From: Motiliproteus sp041586735
Lineage (GTDB): Bacteria > Pseudomonadota > Gammaproteobacteria > Pseudomonadales > Balneatricaceae
Assembly: GCA_041586735.1 (NCBI GenBank)
Contig: JBFGZQ010000001.1
Location: 62,001 to 126,000 of the forward strand
Reading direction: 5' to 3'
Length of the DNA stretch: 64,000 bases
The translations under genes and the position numbers were made by a program. A model generated the notes under the pieces. It searched no databases and was not told the DNA's origin. It saw nothing but the letters and a program-made list of their open reading frames with translations. This document shows positions 41,462 to 50,422 of this stretch, piece by piece (within the stretch, counting starts at the first letter, position 1; the number at the start of each line of letters is the position of its first letter).

Positions 41462-41490
41462 ATTTTAGGGAGGAGAATAGCCAGGGTCAA
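41462..41490 (-). promoter_or_regulatory. Promoter of the riboswitch-btuB operon
   Basis: On the minus strand TTGACC (complement of 41485-41490) and TAAAAT (complement of 41462-41467) are spaced by exactly 17 nt. Transcription would start about 30 nt before the aptamer. Confidence 0.75.
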
Positions 41491-41798
41491 CAGCAATAGT
41501 CAGCAATCCAAGAGTGACATCGGCTGCCTAATTTTGACCTGATAGCGCCCTTGTGGTATCGCTTCCAATATGTCAAATGGAGATTAACCTCTTATAGAAA
41601 GCGGGTATTAGCCTGCGGTCGCGATTTTTATTTTAATGTGTTATATTTGCTCTCTGCTTTATTTTAGATGTCATCGAATAGCATTACTTTTGCGATGGTA
41701 TCTCTCTCGCTATACCTCTGCGTTTTTGATCTGCTCGTAAGCTAGACGTTTAACATAAAGTCATTATTAATCGATAAGCATAAAGGTGAATTAGTACT
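41491..41798. other. Gap upstream of the BCCT gene
   Basis: About 310 nt, AT-rich, with no gene that I can support. It should hold the promoter of the BCCT gene, but no clear -35/-10 pair or operator stood out. Confidence 0.5.
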
Positions 41799-43388
41799 AT
41801 GAATGATAGCACTCAACGTGCAGCGGCATACGTAGACAGATCGAAAGAATACACCTCGGATTACCAGGCAGGACAAGATAATGTCAAAATATTAGGCTTG
41901 GATGTTCTTAATCCAGTGTTTGGAACCAGTGCGTTTATTATTCTGTTTTTTATTATTCTAACGTTATTCTTCCCCGCGAATGCCAAAGAGATGCTGGTCG
42001 GAGCGCGCACCTGGTCAATTGAAACGTTTGACTGGCTGTTTATGATTGGCGGAAATATATTCGTTTTATTTTGTCTGGTTTTGATCGTATCACCTCTAGG
42101 AAAAATCAGGCTGGGCGGCAAAGCCGCAACACCTGACTATAAGCGGATCTCTTGGTTTTCGATGCTGTTTGCCGCGGGCATGGGGATCGGTCTGATGTTT
42201 TGGAGCGTTGCCGAACCCGTAGCCTACTATACCGATTGGTACGGCACGCCACTGAATGTGGCCGCCAATACCCCCGAAGCCGCCTCTCTAGCGATGGGCG
42301 CAACCCTGTATCATTGGGGGCTTCACCCCTGGGCTATCTACGGGGTGGTGGCTTTAGCACTAGCCTTTTTTACCTACAATAAAGGCTTGCCGTTGACGGT
42401 TCGTTCTGCCTTTTATCCACTGTTAGGCGAACGCGTCTGGGGGCCGATCGGCCATCTGATTGATATTGTCGCGGTGTTGGCAACGATCTTTGGTTTGGCG
42501 ACATCGCTGGGGCTGGGTGCATCCCAGGCAGCGGGTGGTTTACACTTTCTGTTTGGCGTAGATAACAGTATTACCACTCAGATAGTGATCATCGCGGTGG
42601 TCACCGCTATAGCGATCGTCTCGGTGGTTCGTGGTCTCGATGGTGGGGTTAAATTACTAAGTAATATCAATATGATGTTCGCAGCTGCGCTGCTGTTGTT
42701 TGTCATTGTGGCAGGATCGATTAGTGGCTTTCTGGGGGATTTCTTCGGTATTTTGAGTAGTTACGCAGAAAATATCGTGCCGCTGAGTAGCTGGGTCGGG
42801 CGCGATGATGACACCTGGCTCCATGGCTGGACCGTGTTCTACTGGGCGTGGTGGATCTCCTGGTCGCCATTTGTAGGGATGTTTATTGCGCGTATCTCAA
42901 AAGGCCGAACCGTACGAGAGTTTCTAACCGCCGTACTGCTCATTCCTACCCTGGTGTCTGCGGTGTGGATGGCCGCTTTTGGCGGTAATGCTTTGGATCA
43001 GGTCCAAAACAATGTTGGCGAGCTGACAAAAGGTGTCGGTGATGTATCTCTGGCGCTGTTTCACATGTTGGAGCAGCTGCCATTCACCGAGATCACCTCG
43101 GCATTGGCGATCCTGCTGGTGTTGGTATTCTTTATCACCTCATCGGATTCAGGATCGTTGGTTATCGATTCAATTACCGCTGGGGGTAAGGTGGATGCAC
43201 CGGTACCGCAACGGGTGTTTTGGGCGGTGTTAGAGGGGCTTATTGCTGCGGTATTACTCTATGGCGGCGGTGCTCAAGCACTAACGGCCTTGCAAGCAGG
43301 CGCTATTACTGTCGGCTTACCCTTTACGGTTATACTGCTACTGATGTGCGTGAGTTTATATAAAGGGCTGAAAACTGAAGCGTACTAG
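41799..43388 (+). CDS. BCCT-family (betaine/choline/carnitine) transporter
   Basis: A 529-residue inner-membrane carrier with about 12 helices. It has the family signature WTVFYWAWWISWSPFVGMFIARISKGRT (residues about 345-372) and the substrate/Na+ site GMGIGLMFWSVAEPV. The GxGxG form with Gly-Met-Gly-Ile-Gly resembles Na+-coupled uptake members such as BetP rather than the carnitine exchanger CaiT. It lacks the long charged C-terminal tail of osmosensing BetP, so a role in nutrient uptake or constitutive osmolyte import is likely. AAGGTGAATTAG lies before the start. Confidence 0.92.
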   Translation: MNDSTQRAAAYVDRSKEYTSDYQAGQDNVKILGLDVLNPVFGTSAFIILFFIILTLFFPANAKEMLVGARTWSIETFDWLFMIGGNIFVLFCLVLIVSPLGKIRLGGKAATPDYKRISWFSMLFAAGMGIGLMFWSVAEPVAYYTDWYGTPLNVAANTPEAASLAMGATLYHWGLHPWAIYGVVALALAFFTYNKGLPLTVRSAFYPLLGERVWGPIGHLIDIVAVLATIFGLATSLGLGASQAAGGLHFLFGVDNSITTQIVIIAVVTAIAIVSVVRGLDGGVKLLSNINMMFAAALLLFVIVAGSISGFLGDFFGILSSYAENIVPLSSWVGRDDDTWLHGWTVFYWAWWISWSPFVGMFIARISKGRTVREFLTAVLLIPTLVSAVWMAAFGGNALDQVQNNVGELTKGVGDVSLALFHMLEQLPFTEITSALAILLVLVFFITSSDSGSLVIDSITAGGKVDAPVPQRVFWAVLEGLIAAVLLYGGGAQALTALQAGAITVGLPFTVILLLMCVSLYKGLKTEAY

Positions 43389-43423
43389 TAGCTACGTTGA
43401 TAGCAAGGGTATTAACCTGGATC

Positions 43424-43447
43424 AAGCCGGCATTTTGCCGGCTTTTT
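43424..43447 (+). terminator. Rho-independent terminator of the BCCT gene
   Basis: AAGCCGGCA (43424-43432) and TGCCGGCTT (43436-43444) pair perfectly around TTT, with T after. Confidence 0.93.
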
Positions 43448-43497
43448 AATGTATACAGTGTTTTATAATAAAATCATAACCTGATCTATGTGTTGAG

Positions 43498-45375
43498 ATG
43501 ATGATGGAAGCCGAACATATTGAGATCGCTGAATTTATTAAACAGTTTCAACCCTTTAGTGAGCTGCCGGAAGATAGTATTAATAGCATCGCACAGCAGG
43601 TAGAAATTACGTATTACCGGGCTGATACCGATATATTCAGATTTGCCGATGAAATTCATGATCTGTGTATGATCCGTAGCGGTGCTGTTGAAATATATCG
43701 CCGTAACGGCGATCTCTATAATCGACTCAGTGCAGGAGGGTTGTTCGGGCAGATGGGCTTGCTGATGAATAATCGCATCCGCTTACCGGCCAAAGCGCTC
43801 GAAGATACCCTGATCTATTTTATTCCAGAGTCTGTATTTGTTCGCTTATGTGATGAGTTTGAGACGTTCGCTTATTTTGTAGAGATGGATGAACAGGCCA
43901 GTCTGCAACAGGCTGTCGCGGCTAGCGACAGCAATAGCTTAATGGTCTCTAAGGTGAGCAAACTGGTCTCTCGTGATCCCGTCACTATCGCCTGTACCGC
44001 GACTATTCGTCAGGCGGCGGAAAAAATGACCGCAGAGGGCGTGTCCTCGTTGCTGATTGTGAATGACAAGGGGGCTGCGCAAGGGCAGGCGGCTGGCCCG
44101 GTGATGGTGGGGATGATTACCGATTGGGATCTGCGTGCACGGGTGGTGGCTAGTGGTTTTTGTATCGATGCGAGGGTTGATGAGGTGATGTCTACCGACC
44201 TGATTACCATCGATAGCGATGCCTATGCGTTTGAGGCGATGCTGCTGATGCTGCGCAACCATCTGCATCACCTGCCGATTGTGGCGCGCGGTCGGCCGGT
44301 GGGGGTGATTGCGATTTCGGATATAGTGCGTTACGAGTCGCAAAGCAGTCTGTATATGGTGGGCTCGGTATTTCGTCAGCACAGTATTGAGGAACTTCAG
44401 CTGCTGTCTGAGGATATCGCGTCCTGTTTTGTGCGTTTGGTTAATGAAGATGCCAACTCTCATATGATCGGCAGTGCCATCTCGGTGCTCGGTCGTAGCT
44501 TCAAGCAGCGCTTGCTGGAGTTGGCCGAGGAGCATTTAGGCGCGCCGCCCATCCCTTATTGCTTTGTTGCGCTCGGCTCGATGGCCCGGGATGAACAGCT
44601 GATGAATACCGATCAGGATAACGCCATTATTCTGGATGATGAGTACGATCCGCAACTGCACGGCGGCTATTTTGAGGCATTGGCCACCTTCGTTTGTGAT
44701 GGGTTGGCGGCCTGCGGTTTTAGTTATTGCGGTGGTGGTATTATGGCGACTAATCCGCAGTGGCGAAAAACCAGACAGCAGTGGCAGGCCTGTTTCGCCG
44801 ATTGGATCGCTAACCCTGTTCCAGACGCGCTGTTGCACTGTTCGATCTTTTTTGATCTGGAGGGTGTCTGGGGAAAAACCCAGTGGGCCGAGCAGCTCAA
44901 TATGTTCGTGGCTCAAAGGGCGGCGCATGAGTCGCGTTTTTTAGCCAGTTTGGCCCGTAATGCCTTAAGCCGGACCCCGCCGTTGGGGTTCTTTAAAAAC
45001 TTTGTGATGGAGCAGGATGGCCAGCATCGCAACTCCATCAACATGAAACGCCGCGGAACGGCACCCTTGGCTGATCTTATTCGGGTGCATGCGCTGGCGG
45101 TAGGCTCTCGAGCCAGAAATTCGTTTGAGAGGCTCGATGATATTGATAAGGCAGGGATTCTTCCGGAGGGACGGGTTTCGGCATTACGAGATGCGCTCGA
45201 GTTTATCTCGATGGTGCGCATCAGGCATCAGGCTCTGGATATCGAAGCGCAGCGTGCGGCGGATAATAATATTGAACCCGAGCGCCTTTCTGAGTTTGAG
45301 CGGCGCAACCTTAAGGATGCCTTTCAGGTGTTGAGTAATAGCCAGCGCTTTCTGCGATTCCGCTACCCTCAATAG
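43498..45375 (+). CDS. cNMP-binding, CBS and DUF294 nucleotidyltransferase-like signalling protein
   Basis: 625 residues. Order of domains: cyclic-nucleotide-binding fold (about 15-135, GGLFGQMGLLMNN), two CBS domains (about 155-285, VSKLVSRDPVTI and VDEVMSTDLITI), DUF294 putative nucleotidyltransferase (about 345-450) with GSMARDEQLMNTDQDNAI, where Gly-Ser and the Asp pair form the catalytic pattern, and the C-terminal DUF294_C domain. It resembles GlnD in the catalytic part, so it may nucleotidylate a protein, but nothing is proven. Three ATGs stand at 43498, 43501 and 43504. The exonuclease gene begins right at its stop; in other gammaproteobacteria this pair often sits near the acetate permease. 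Confidence 0.9.
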   Translation: MMMEAEHIEIAEFIKQFQPFSELPEDSINSIAQQVEITYYRADTDIFRFADEIHDLCMIRSGAVEIYRRNGDLYNRLSAGGLFGQMGLLMNNRIRLPAKALEDTLIYFIPESVFVRLCDEFETFAYFVEMDEQASLQQAVAASDSNSLMVSKVSKLVSRDPVTIACTATIRQAAEKMTAEGVSSLLIVNDKGAAQGQAAGPVMVGMITDWDLRARVVASGFCIDARVDEVMSTDLITIDSDAYAFEAMLLMLRNHLHHLPIVARGRPVGVIAISDIVRYESQSSLYMVGSVFRQHSIEELQLLSEDIASCFVRLVNEDANSHMIGSAISVLGRSFKQRLLELAEEHLGAPPIPYCFVALGSMARDEQLMNTDQDNAIILDDEYDPQLHGGYFEALATFVCDGLAACGFSYCGGGIMATNPQWRKTRQQWQACFADWIANPVPDALLHCSIFFDLEGVWGKTQWAEQLNMFVAQRAAHESRFLASLARNALSRTPPLGFFKNFVMEQDGQHRNSINMKRRGTAPLADLIRVHALAVGSRARNSFERLDDIDKAGILPEGRVSALRDALEFISMVRIRHQALDIEAQRAADNNIEPERLSEFERRNLKDAFQVLSNSQRFLRFRYPQ

Positions 45376-46140
45376 ATGGATCGTCCGCAACCCTTGGAGT
45401 TGAGGATGTCACGGGTGAAAAATAGCGATCCACAGCGCATCGATTGGCCACTCAGGTTTCATGAACAGGCCGAGGCGGCCCATGATGTTCGCTTGCGGAT
45501 GTTTTATGAACAGGGCGCCGTTGCTGGCGATACGCCCTTAAACGCGGTGCCTTTTGTGGCGTTGGACTTTGAAACCACCGGCCTGAATGCCGCTACCGAT
45601 GATATTGTCAGCATCGGCTTGGTGCCTTTCACCCTGCGGCGCATCTATTGCCGGGACGCTCAGCAATGGCTGTTGAGCCCTCAGCAGCATCTGGCTGCAG
45701 AATCAGTGGTTATTCATGGCATTACCCATGCTGATATCAACAATGCGCCGGATCTGATTCGGGTGTTGGAGCCCGTATTAGACGCACTGGCGGGGCGGGT
45801 GGTGGTGGTCCATTATCGTTATATAGAGCGGGAGTTTTTTAATACGGCGCTACAGCAAAGGCTGGGTGAAGGGATCTGCTTTCCGGTTGTTGATACCATG
45901 GATCTGGAAGCGCGTTGGCATCGCCGCGGTGTTGCTACATTCTGGCAGCGCCTGTGGGGGCGCCTGCTGGGACGCAAGCGCGTATCGATTCGTCTGGCCG
46001 ATAGCCGTGCCAGGTACCATCTGCCTTTTTACAAACAACATGAGGCCTTGACGGACGCCATTGCCACGGCAGAGTTGCTACAAGCGCAGATAGCCCATCG
46101 CTATTCGCCGGATACCCCTATCGCTGAACTGTGGCGATAG
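45376..46140 (+). CDS. 3'-5' exonuclease, DnaQ-like (DEDDh)
   Basis: 254 residues if started at ATG 45376, directly after the previous stop; ATG 45406 has a better site (GGAG, 6 nt upstream) and would drop 10 residues. Exo I is FVALDFETTG with both acidic residues. Exo II is VVHYRYIEREF, where the usual Asp is replaced by Glu, as seen in this subgroup. Exo III is HEALTDAIATAEL with the His and Asp. It looks active. The coupling to a DUF294 signalling gene is conserved in many bacteria and unexplained. Confidence 0.88.
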   Translation: MDRPQPLELRMSRVKNSDPQRIDWPLRFHEQAEAAHDVRLRMFYEQGAVAGDTPLNAVPFVALDFETTGLNAATDDIVSIGLVPFTLRRIYCRDAQQWLLSPQQHLAAESVVIHGITHADINNAPDLIRVLEPVLDALAGRVVVVHYRYIEREFFNTALQQRLGEGICFPVVDTMDLEARWHRRGVATFWQRLWGRLLGRKRVSIRLADSRARYHLPFYKQHEALTDAIATAELLQAQIAHRYSPDTPIAELWR

Positions 46141-46205
46141 GTGAGGGTATTTCCGACCTGGCTGGCAACACCAGCACAGAGATATCGGCAAGCTGCAGAG
46201 ACCCA

Positions 46206-46230
46206 AAAGCCGAAGCAATGCTTCGGCTTT
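46206..46230. terminator. Bidirectional terminator between exonuclease and nrdJb
   Basis: AAAGCCGAAGC (46206-46216) and GCTTCGGCTTT (46220-46230) pair perfectly with loop AAT; the A/T ends give U-runs both ways. Confidence 0.88.
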
Positions 46231-46355
46231 GAGAATATCGGACAGCTTAACTGCCAAAAAGCAGACGGGAGATCGTTTGTTAGTCGGTTTTAAAAAAGGC
46301 CCTGAACAACAATCACAAGCGAAAAGTCTGCAAGGATACCCGTATTTGCTTCAAC

Positions 46356-47087
46356 TTAACCACACTTGGAATCACCGCAATTTAGACAGGTGAAACAACC
46401 GTCCATTAAAATAGCGGCTTTGACGTTGCACTTGGGGCACAGGCGGGCATCGGCCGGAAAGCTGTCGTTGTCAGTGTTGCTGTCGTTGCTGTCGTTGCTG
46501 TCGTTGCCAGTGTTGCTGTCTGTGCTGCTACGCTGTTGGTACTCTTTGCGCTTGGATTCGATGAGGGCTTTTTGATGTGCATCTAACTCATCATTTTCGA
46601 TCAGCCCGATCAGTTTGAGGTGGTGTTCGATCGCCTCGCCAATCTCGGCGACCAGTGAGGGCATAAACTTACCGCCTTTTTTGAAGTAGCCGCCCTTGGG
46701 ATCAAATACCGCCTTGAGCTCCTCCACCATAAAAGTGACGTCGCCACCCTTGCGGAACACTGCCGAGATAACCCGGGTCAGGGCTACCACCCATTGAAAC
46801 TGCTCCATGTTCTTGGAGTTGATAAACATCTCGTAGGGGTGGCGCTGTTCATGCTCGGTGTCCTGGTTAAGCACCATGTCGTTAATAGTGATATAGAGCG
46901 CATGCTCAGACATCGGGGTTTTGATTTTGTAGGTCGAGCCCATCAGATATTCGGGGCGCGCTAGGTCTTCGTGGACCCGCTCCAGAGAGGTTTTGGCATC
47001 CTCGATCGCCTGCTGCTCTTGTTGCGCTTTTTCTTCAGCGCTAACAACCTTAAAGCCAACGATTTTTTGTTCGATTTTTATTGCCAT
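46356..47087 (-). CDS. nrdJb: Class II ribonucleotide reductase, C-terminal subunit NrdJb
   Basis: 243 residues. It corresponds to the separate C-terminal part of class II RNR known in Pseudomonas as NrdJb. The main domain (about 1-185) contains PMSEHALYITINDMV and VISAVFRKGGDVTFMVEELK; a Ser/Asn/Asp linker of repeats (about 188-213) leads to a Cys-rich tail CPKCNVKAAILMDGCFTCLNCGDSKC, whose Cys pairs should pass electrons to the active site. It lies 32 nt after nrdJa on the same strand. Confidence 0.9.
   Translation of the reverse strand: MAIKIEQKIVGFKVVSAEEKAQQEQQAIEDAKTSLERVHEDLARPEYLMGSTYKIKTPMSEHALYITINDMVLNQDTEHEQRHPYEMFINSKNMEQFQWVVALTRVISAVFRKGGDVTFMVEELKAVFDPKGGYFKKGGKFMPSLVAEIGEAIEHHLKLIGLIENDELDAHQKALIESKRKEYQQRSSTDSNTGNDSNDSNDSNTDNDSFPADARLCPKCNVKAAILMDGCFTCLNCGDSKCG
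46481..46507 (+). repeat. Three 9-nt tandem repeats in the nrdJb linker
   Basis: TGTCGTTGC occurs three times in a row, with related units on both sides (46460-46530). It encodes the SND-type linker. Confidence 0.9.
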
Positions 47088-47119
47088 GTTGCTAATCCTG
47101 TTGCAGTTCGTTGGCGGTA

Positions 47120-49270
47120 TTAAAACTTACCGTAGTAGCCTTCTTTGAGGGCATCGAAAAGATTGGCGGCAGTGTGCGTTTCGCCGTCATATTCAATCTC
47201 ATCATTACCTTTGAAATTGACGGTGCTGCCGTCTTCCAGGGTAAATTGATAGGTGGTCTTTTCCAGATCCTGCTCTTTGACCAGTACGCCTTGGAAGGCT
47301 TCTGGATTGAAGCGGAAGGTGGTGCAACCTTTCAGGCCCTGATCGTAGGCGTATAGATAGATATCTTTGAAGCTATCGTAAGGATACTCTGTGGGTACGT
47401 TGGCGGTTTTGGAGATCGATGAGTCGATCCATTTCTGCGCCGCGGCTTGGACATCAACGTGTTGCTGCGGGGTAATATCCTCAGCGGTGATGAAGTAGTC
47501 CGGCAGCTTCTCGTCGGCATTGTCGCTGTAGGGCATCGCGTTGGCATTGATCAGTGCACGATAGGCCAGCAGTTCATAGGAGAATACATCGACCTTCTCT
47601 TTGCTCTTCTTGCCTTCACGGATCACGTTACGGGCATAGTGGTGGGCGAAGCTGGGCTCAATGCCGTTGCTGGCATTGTTGCCGACCGACAACGAGATGG
47701 TGCCGGTGGGAGCGATAGAGCTGTGGTGGGTGAAACGGCAGCCTTTAGCCGCTAGATCGTCGATAAGCTGAGGATCTTCCGCGGCAATTTTCTGCATATA
47801 ACGGCTGTACTTGGCGTGTAGCACCTTGCCCTTGATCTTGTCGCCGCGCTTAAAGCCATCGCTAACCATCTCAGGACGCTTGCGTAGCATCTCGCCGGTG
47901 ACCTCAAAATCCTGCTCCATGATCGGTGCCGCACCCTTCTCTTCGGCCAGTTGCAAGCCGGTACGCCAGCCTACCAGTGCCAGCTCTTTAGTGACCTTCT
48001 CGGCGAAAGCAACCGAGGCGGCATCGCCATATTGCATCTGCAACATGGTGGCGCTGGAGCCTAACCCAAGATAGCCCATGCCGTGGCGACGTTTGGATTC
48101 GATCTCTTCGCGCTGCTGCGGTAGTGGCAGGCCGTTGATTTCGACCACGTTGTCGAGCATACGGGTGAAGATGGCAATGGTTTTGCGGTAGTCGTCCCAG
48201 TCGAAACGGGCGCTGCTGGTGAAGGGGTCCAGTACGAAGCGAGTCAGATTGATCGATCCCAGCAGGCAGCTGCCGTAGGGCGGTAGGGGTTGCTCGCCGC
48301 AGGGGTTGGTGGCGCGGATGTTTTCGCAGAACCAGTTATTGTTTTGCTCGTTAACCTTATCGATCAGAATAAAGCCGGGCTCAGCAAAGTCATAGGTGGA
48401 GGTCATGATGACGTTCCACAGATGCTGGGCGCGCATGGTTTTAGAGATACGGCAGGCCACCAATCCGCAATCATTGGTGACGTAGTTGTCGGTGGTGGGC
48501 CATTCACGCCAGACGATCAGCTCTTGGTCATGGATGTCGATGCCATCGCGAGCGACCTCTTTGATGCTTAGAGGGAAGGCCAGCTTCCAATCCGCGTCGT
48601 CCTTTACCGCCTGAATGAACTCATCGGTGATCAGCAGTGACAGGTTGAATTGACGCAGCCGTCCGTCTTCACGTTTAGCGCGGATAAAGTCGACCACATC
48701 CGGGTGGCCGATATCAAAGGTGGCCATCTGGGCGCCACGGCGACCACCGGCCGAGGATACGGTGAAACACATCTTGTCGAAGATATCCATAAACGACAGC
48801 GGACCCGAGGTATAGGCGCCGGCTCCCGATACATAGGCGTTTTTGGGGCGTAGGGTAGAGAATTCGTAGCCGATCCCGCAACCGGCTTTAAGAGTCAGGC
48901 CTGCCTCGAGGTTTTTACCCAGGATGTCATCCATGGAGTCGGTGATAGTGCCTGATACGGTGCAGTTGATGGTCGATGTCGCAGGCTTATGCTCCTGTGC
49001 GCCGGCGTTGGACATCACCCGTCCCGCAGGTACTGCACCGCGGCGCAGGGCCCATAAAAATTGCTCCTGCCAGTGCTGCTGCAGTTTTTTTCCGGTTTCT
49101 ACTTCCGCCAGTGCCTTGGCAACACGGCAAAACGTGGCATCGATATCCTGGTCCAGCAGTTGGCCGTCTTTGGCTTTGAGGCGGTACTTGGAGTCCCAGA
49201 TGTCCAGGGATGTAGGTTGGAGGGGGATCTGTTGTTCTTTGGATGTCACGACTTTAAGAGTGGCAGTCAT
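47120..49270 (-). CDS. nrdJa: Adenosylcobalamin-dependent (class II) ribonucleotide reductase NrdJa
   Basis: A 716-residue catalytic subunit that reduces ribonucleotides to deoxyribonucleotides using adenosylcobalamin, with or without oxygen. Landmarks: GRVMSNAGAQ and TINCTVSG with the first redox Cys, GCGIGYEFSTLRP, SSAGGRRGAQMATFDIGHPDV, and ATNPCGEQPLPPYGSCLLGSINL (near 315-340) with the thiyl-radical Cys in the NPCGE motif. The C-terminal redox tail is not part of this protein but is in nrdJb, 32 nt downstream. The B12 uptake and adenosylation genes nearby supply its cofactor. No class I genes are in the window. Confidence 0.94.
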   Translation of the reverse strand: MTATLKVVTSKEQQIPLQPTSLDIWDSKYRLKAKDGQLLDQDIDATFCRVAKALAEVETGKKLQQHWQEQFLWALRRGAVPAGRVMSNAGAQEHKPATSTINCTVSGTITDSMDDILGKNLEAGLTLKAGCGIGYEFSTLRPKNAYVSGAGAYTSGPLSFMDIFDKMCFTVSSAGGRRGAQMATFDIGHPDVVDFIRAKREDGRLRQFNLSLLITDEFIQAVKDDADWKLAFPLSIKEVARDGIDIHDQELIVWREWPTTDNYVTNDCGLVACRISKTMRAQHLWNVIMTSTYDFAEPGFILIDKVNEQNNNWFCENIRATNPCGEQPLPPYGSCLLGSINLTRFVLDPFTSSARFDWDDYRKTIAIFTRMLDNVVEINGLPLPQQREEIESKRRHGMGYLGLGSSATMLQMQYGDAASVAFAEKVTKELALVGWRTGLQLAEEKGAAPIMEQDFEVTGEMLRKRPEMVSDGFKRGDKIKGKVLHAKYSRYMQKIAAEDPQLIDDLAAKGCRFTHHSSIAPTGTISLSVGNNASNGIEPSFAHHYARNVIREGKKSKEKVDVFSYELLAYRALINANAMPYSDNADEKLPDYFITAEDITPQQHVDVQAAAQKWIDSSISKTANVPTEYPYDSFKDIYLYAYDQGLKGCTTFRFNPEAFQGVLVKEQDLEKTTYQFTLEDGSTVNFKGNDEIEYDGETHTAANLFDALKEGYYGKF

Positions 49271-49584
49271 TTGCGTTGGACCTTTGCTACTTGACCAGGT
49301 GTTTAAAACGCCGAATTATTGGGTTACGACGTGGCACGATTAAATTGGCAGATATTGTATGTCCGTCTGTGACCTGGGCACAACATGTAGGTTTTTATCG
49401 AGCAGGGCTTAGCTGCGTCATAAAATTGACCCATGGCAGTTTGGTTTTTGATCAGCGGTGTTAAACCGTCAGCAGAGGGCGTAAGTGGGTGCTCACAACT
49501 AATTATTATAGGAATTAAAAATAGTTTTTTAAGGTTAAATTGGTATATGCGTTTCTGGTATCATATCTACATCTAGTGGCCGAT
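49271..49584. other. Gap upstream of nrdJa
   Basis: About 310 nt without a gene. It must hold the nrdJa promoter. I looked for paired NrdR boxes and a cobalamin aptamer and saw neither. Confidence 0.5.
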
Positions 49585-49613
49585 CAAAAAACAACCACTA
49601 CCTGTGGTGGTTG
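49585..49613 (-). terminator. Terminator of the Nudix gene (minus strand)
   Basis: On the minus strand CAACCAC and GTGGTTG (49613-49607 and 49598-49592) pair over an 8-nt loop and are followed by TTTTTTGATC. It ends the Nudix transcript 115 nt after its stop codon. Confidence 0.75.
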
Positions 49614-49727
49614 GTTGGCTGTTTAAGTCTTTAACGGCATAACGGGGCATAAGGGCCGTATAGTCCTGATGTTATACAGCTCTTACGACGAGTCATCAAT
49701 GGGCAGCATGTGTGGTTACCGGTAAGA

Positions 49728-50294
49728 CTAGCGGATCGTTTTTTTAGAGCCCAAACGGTTTTTATCACCGTGGAAATCAATATGACGCAGTGGGAAATGC
49801 CCCTGCTTGCGGTCCTCGAAATAGAATGTCAGCGCGTTGATAACCGTTTTGAATGCGATTTTGTCCCAGGGTATTTCGTGTTCTGCAAACAGTTGTGCAT
49901 CTAAGGTTTCTTCGCCGGCGGCAAAGTTGGGCAGAGCCAGTTCTGCAAGATAAAACATCTGCACCTGATTGATGGGGGTGATGCTGGTGAGGGTGTACAA
50001 TCCTTGGAGTTCTACGTCTGCGCAGGCCTCTTCGCGAGTCTCGCGTAGCGCGCCCTCTTGGGTGGTCTCACCATTCTCCATAAACCCCGCAGGCAGGGTC
50101 CAGAGTCCATAGCCCGGTTCGATAGCGCGTTTGCATAGCAGTACCTTATCCTGATAGATCGGTAGGCAGCCGGCGATAATTCTCGGGTTTTGGTAGTGGA
50201 TAGTCGCGCACTGGTTACAGACGTAACGCGGTCGGTTGTCGCCCTCGGGAATCTTCTGGTGGACGACAGAGCCGCACTGACTGCAGTAGTTCAT
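49728..50294 (-). CDS. Nudix hydrolase with N-terminal zinc ribbon
   Basis: 188 residues from ATG 50294 (MNYCSQCGS), with AGGA upstream; the frame is open to 50402 but without a good site. A zinc ribbon CSQCG...YVCNQC is followed by the Nudix box GFMENGETTQEGALRETREEACADV (GX5EX7REX2EE). Such proteins hydrolyse nucleoside diphosphate compounds such as NADH or ADP-ribose; the substrate here is not known. It is divergent from a second Nudix gene. Confidence 0.88.
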   Translation of the reverse strand: MNYCSQCGSVVHQKIPEGDNRPRYVCNQCATIHYQNPRIIAGCLPIYQDKVLLCKRAIEPGYGLWTLPAGFMENGETTQEGALRETREEACADVELQGLYTLTSITPINQVQMFYLAELALPNFAAGEETLDAQLFAEHEIPWDKIAFKTVINALTFYFEDRKQGHFPLRHIDFHGDKNRLGSKKTIR

Positions 50295-50422
50295 GGTGTA
50301 ATATCCTGCTAATGAGGCCGATGGTGAATTAGGATCGTATAATAGGGTTCTATCTGGTTGCCGGCTCGCGTTATGATGGCTGAAGAATAACAATCTGAGC
50401 AAGGGCTGGTGTCGATCTCTTT

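Noticed and set aside
49271..49584. NrdR boxes or a cobalamin aptamer before nrdJa
   Set aside because: I looked for paired ACACNATATANNGTGT-like boxes and for the B12 box; only scattered ATAT stretches were found.
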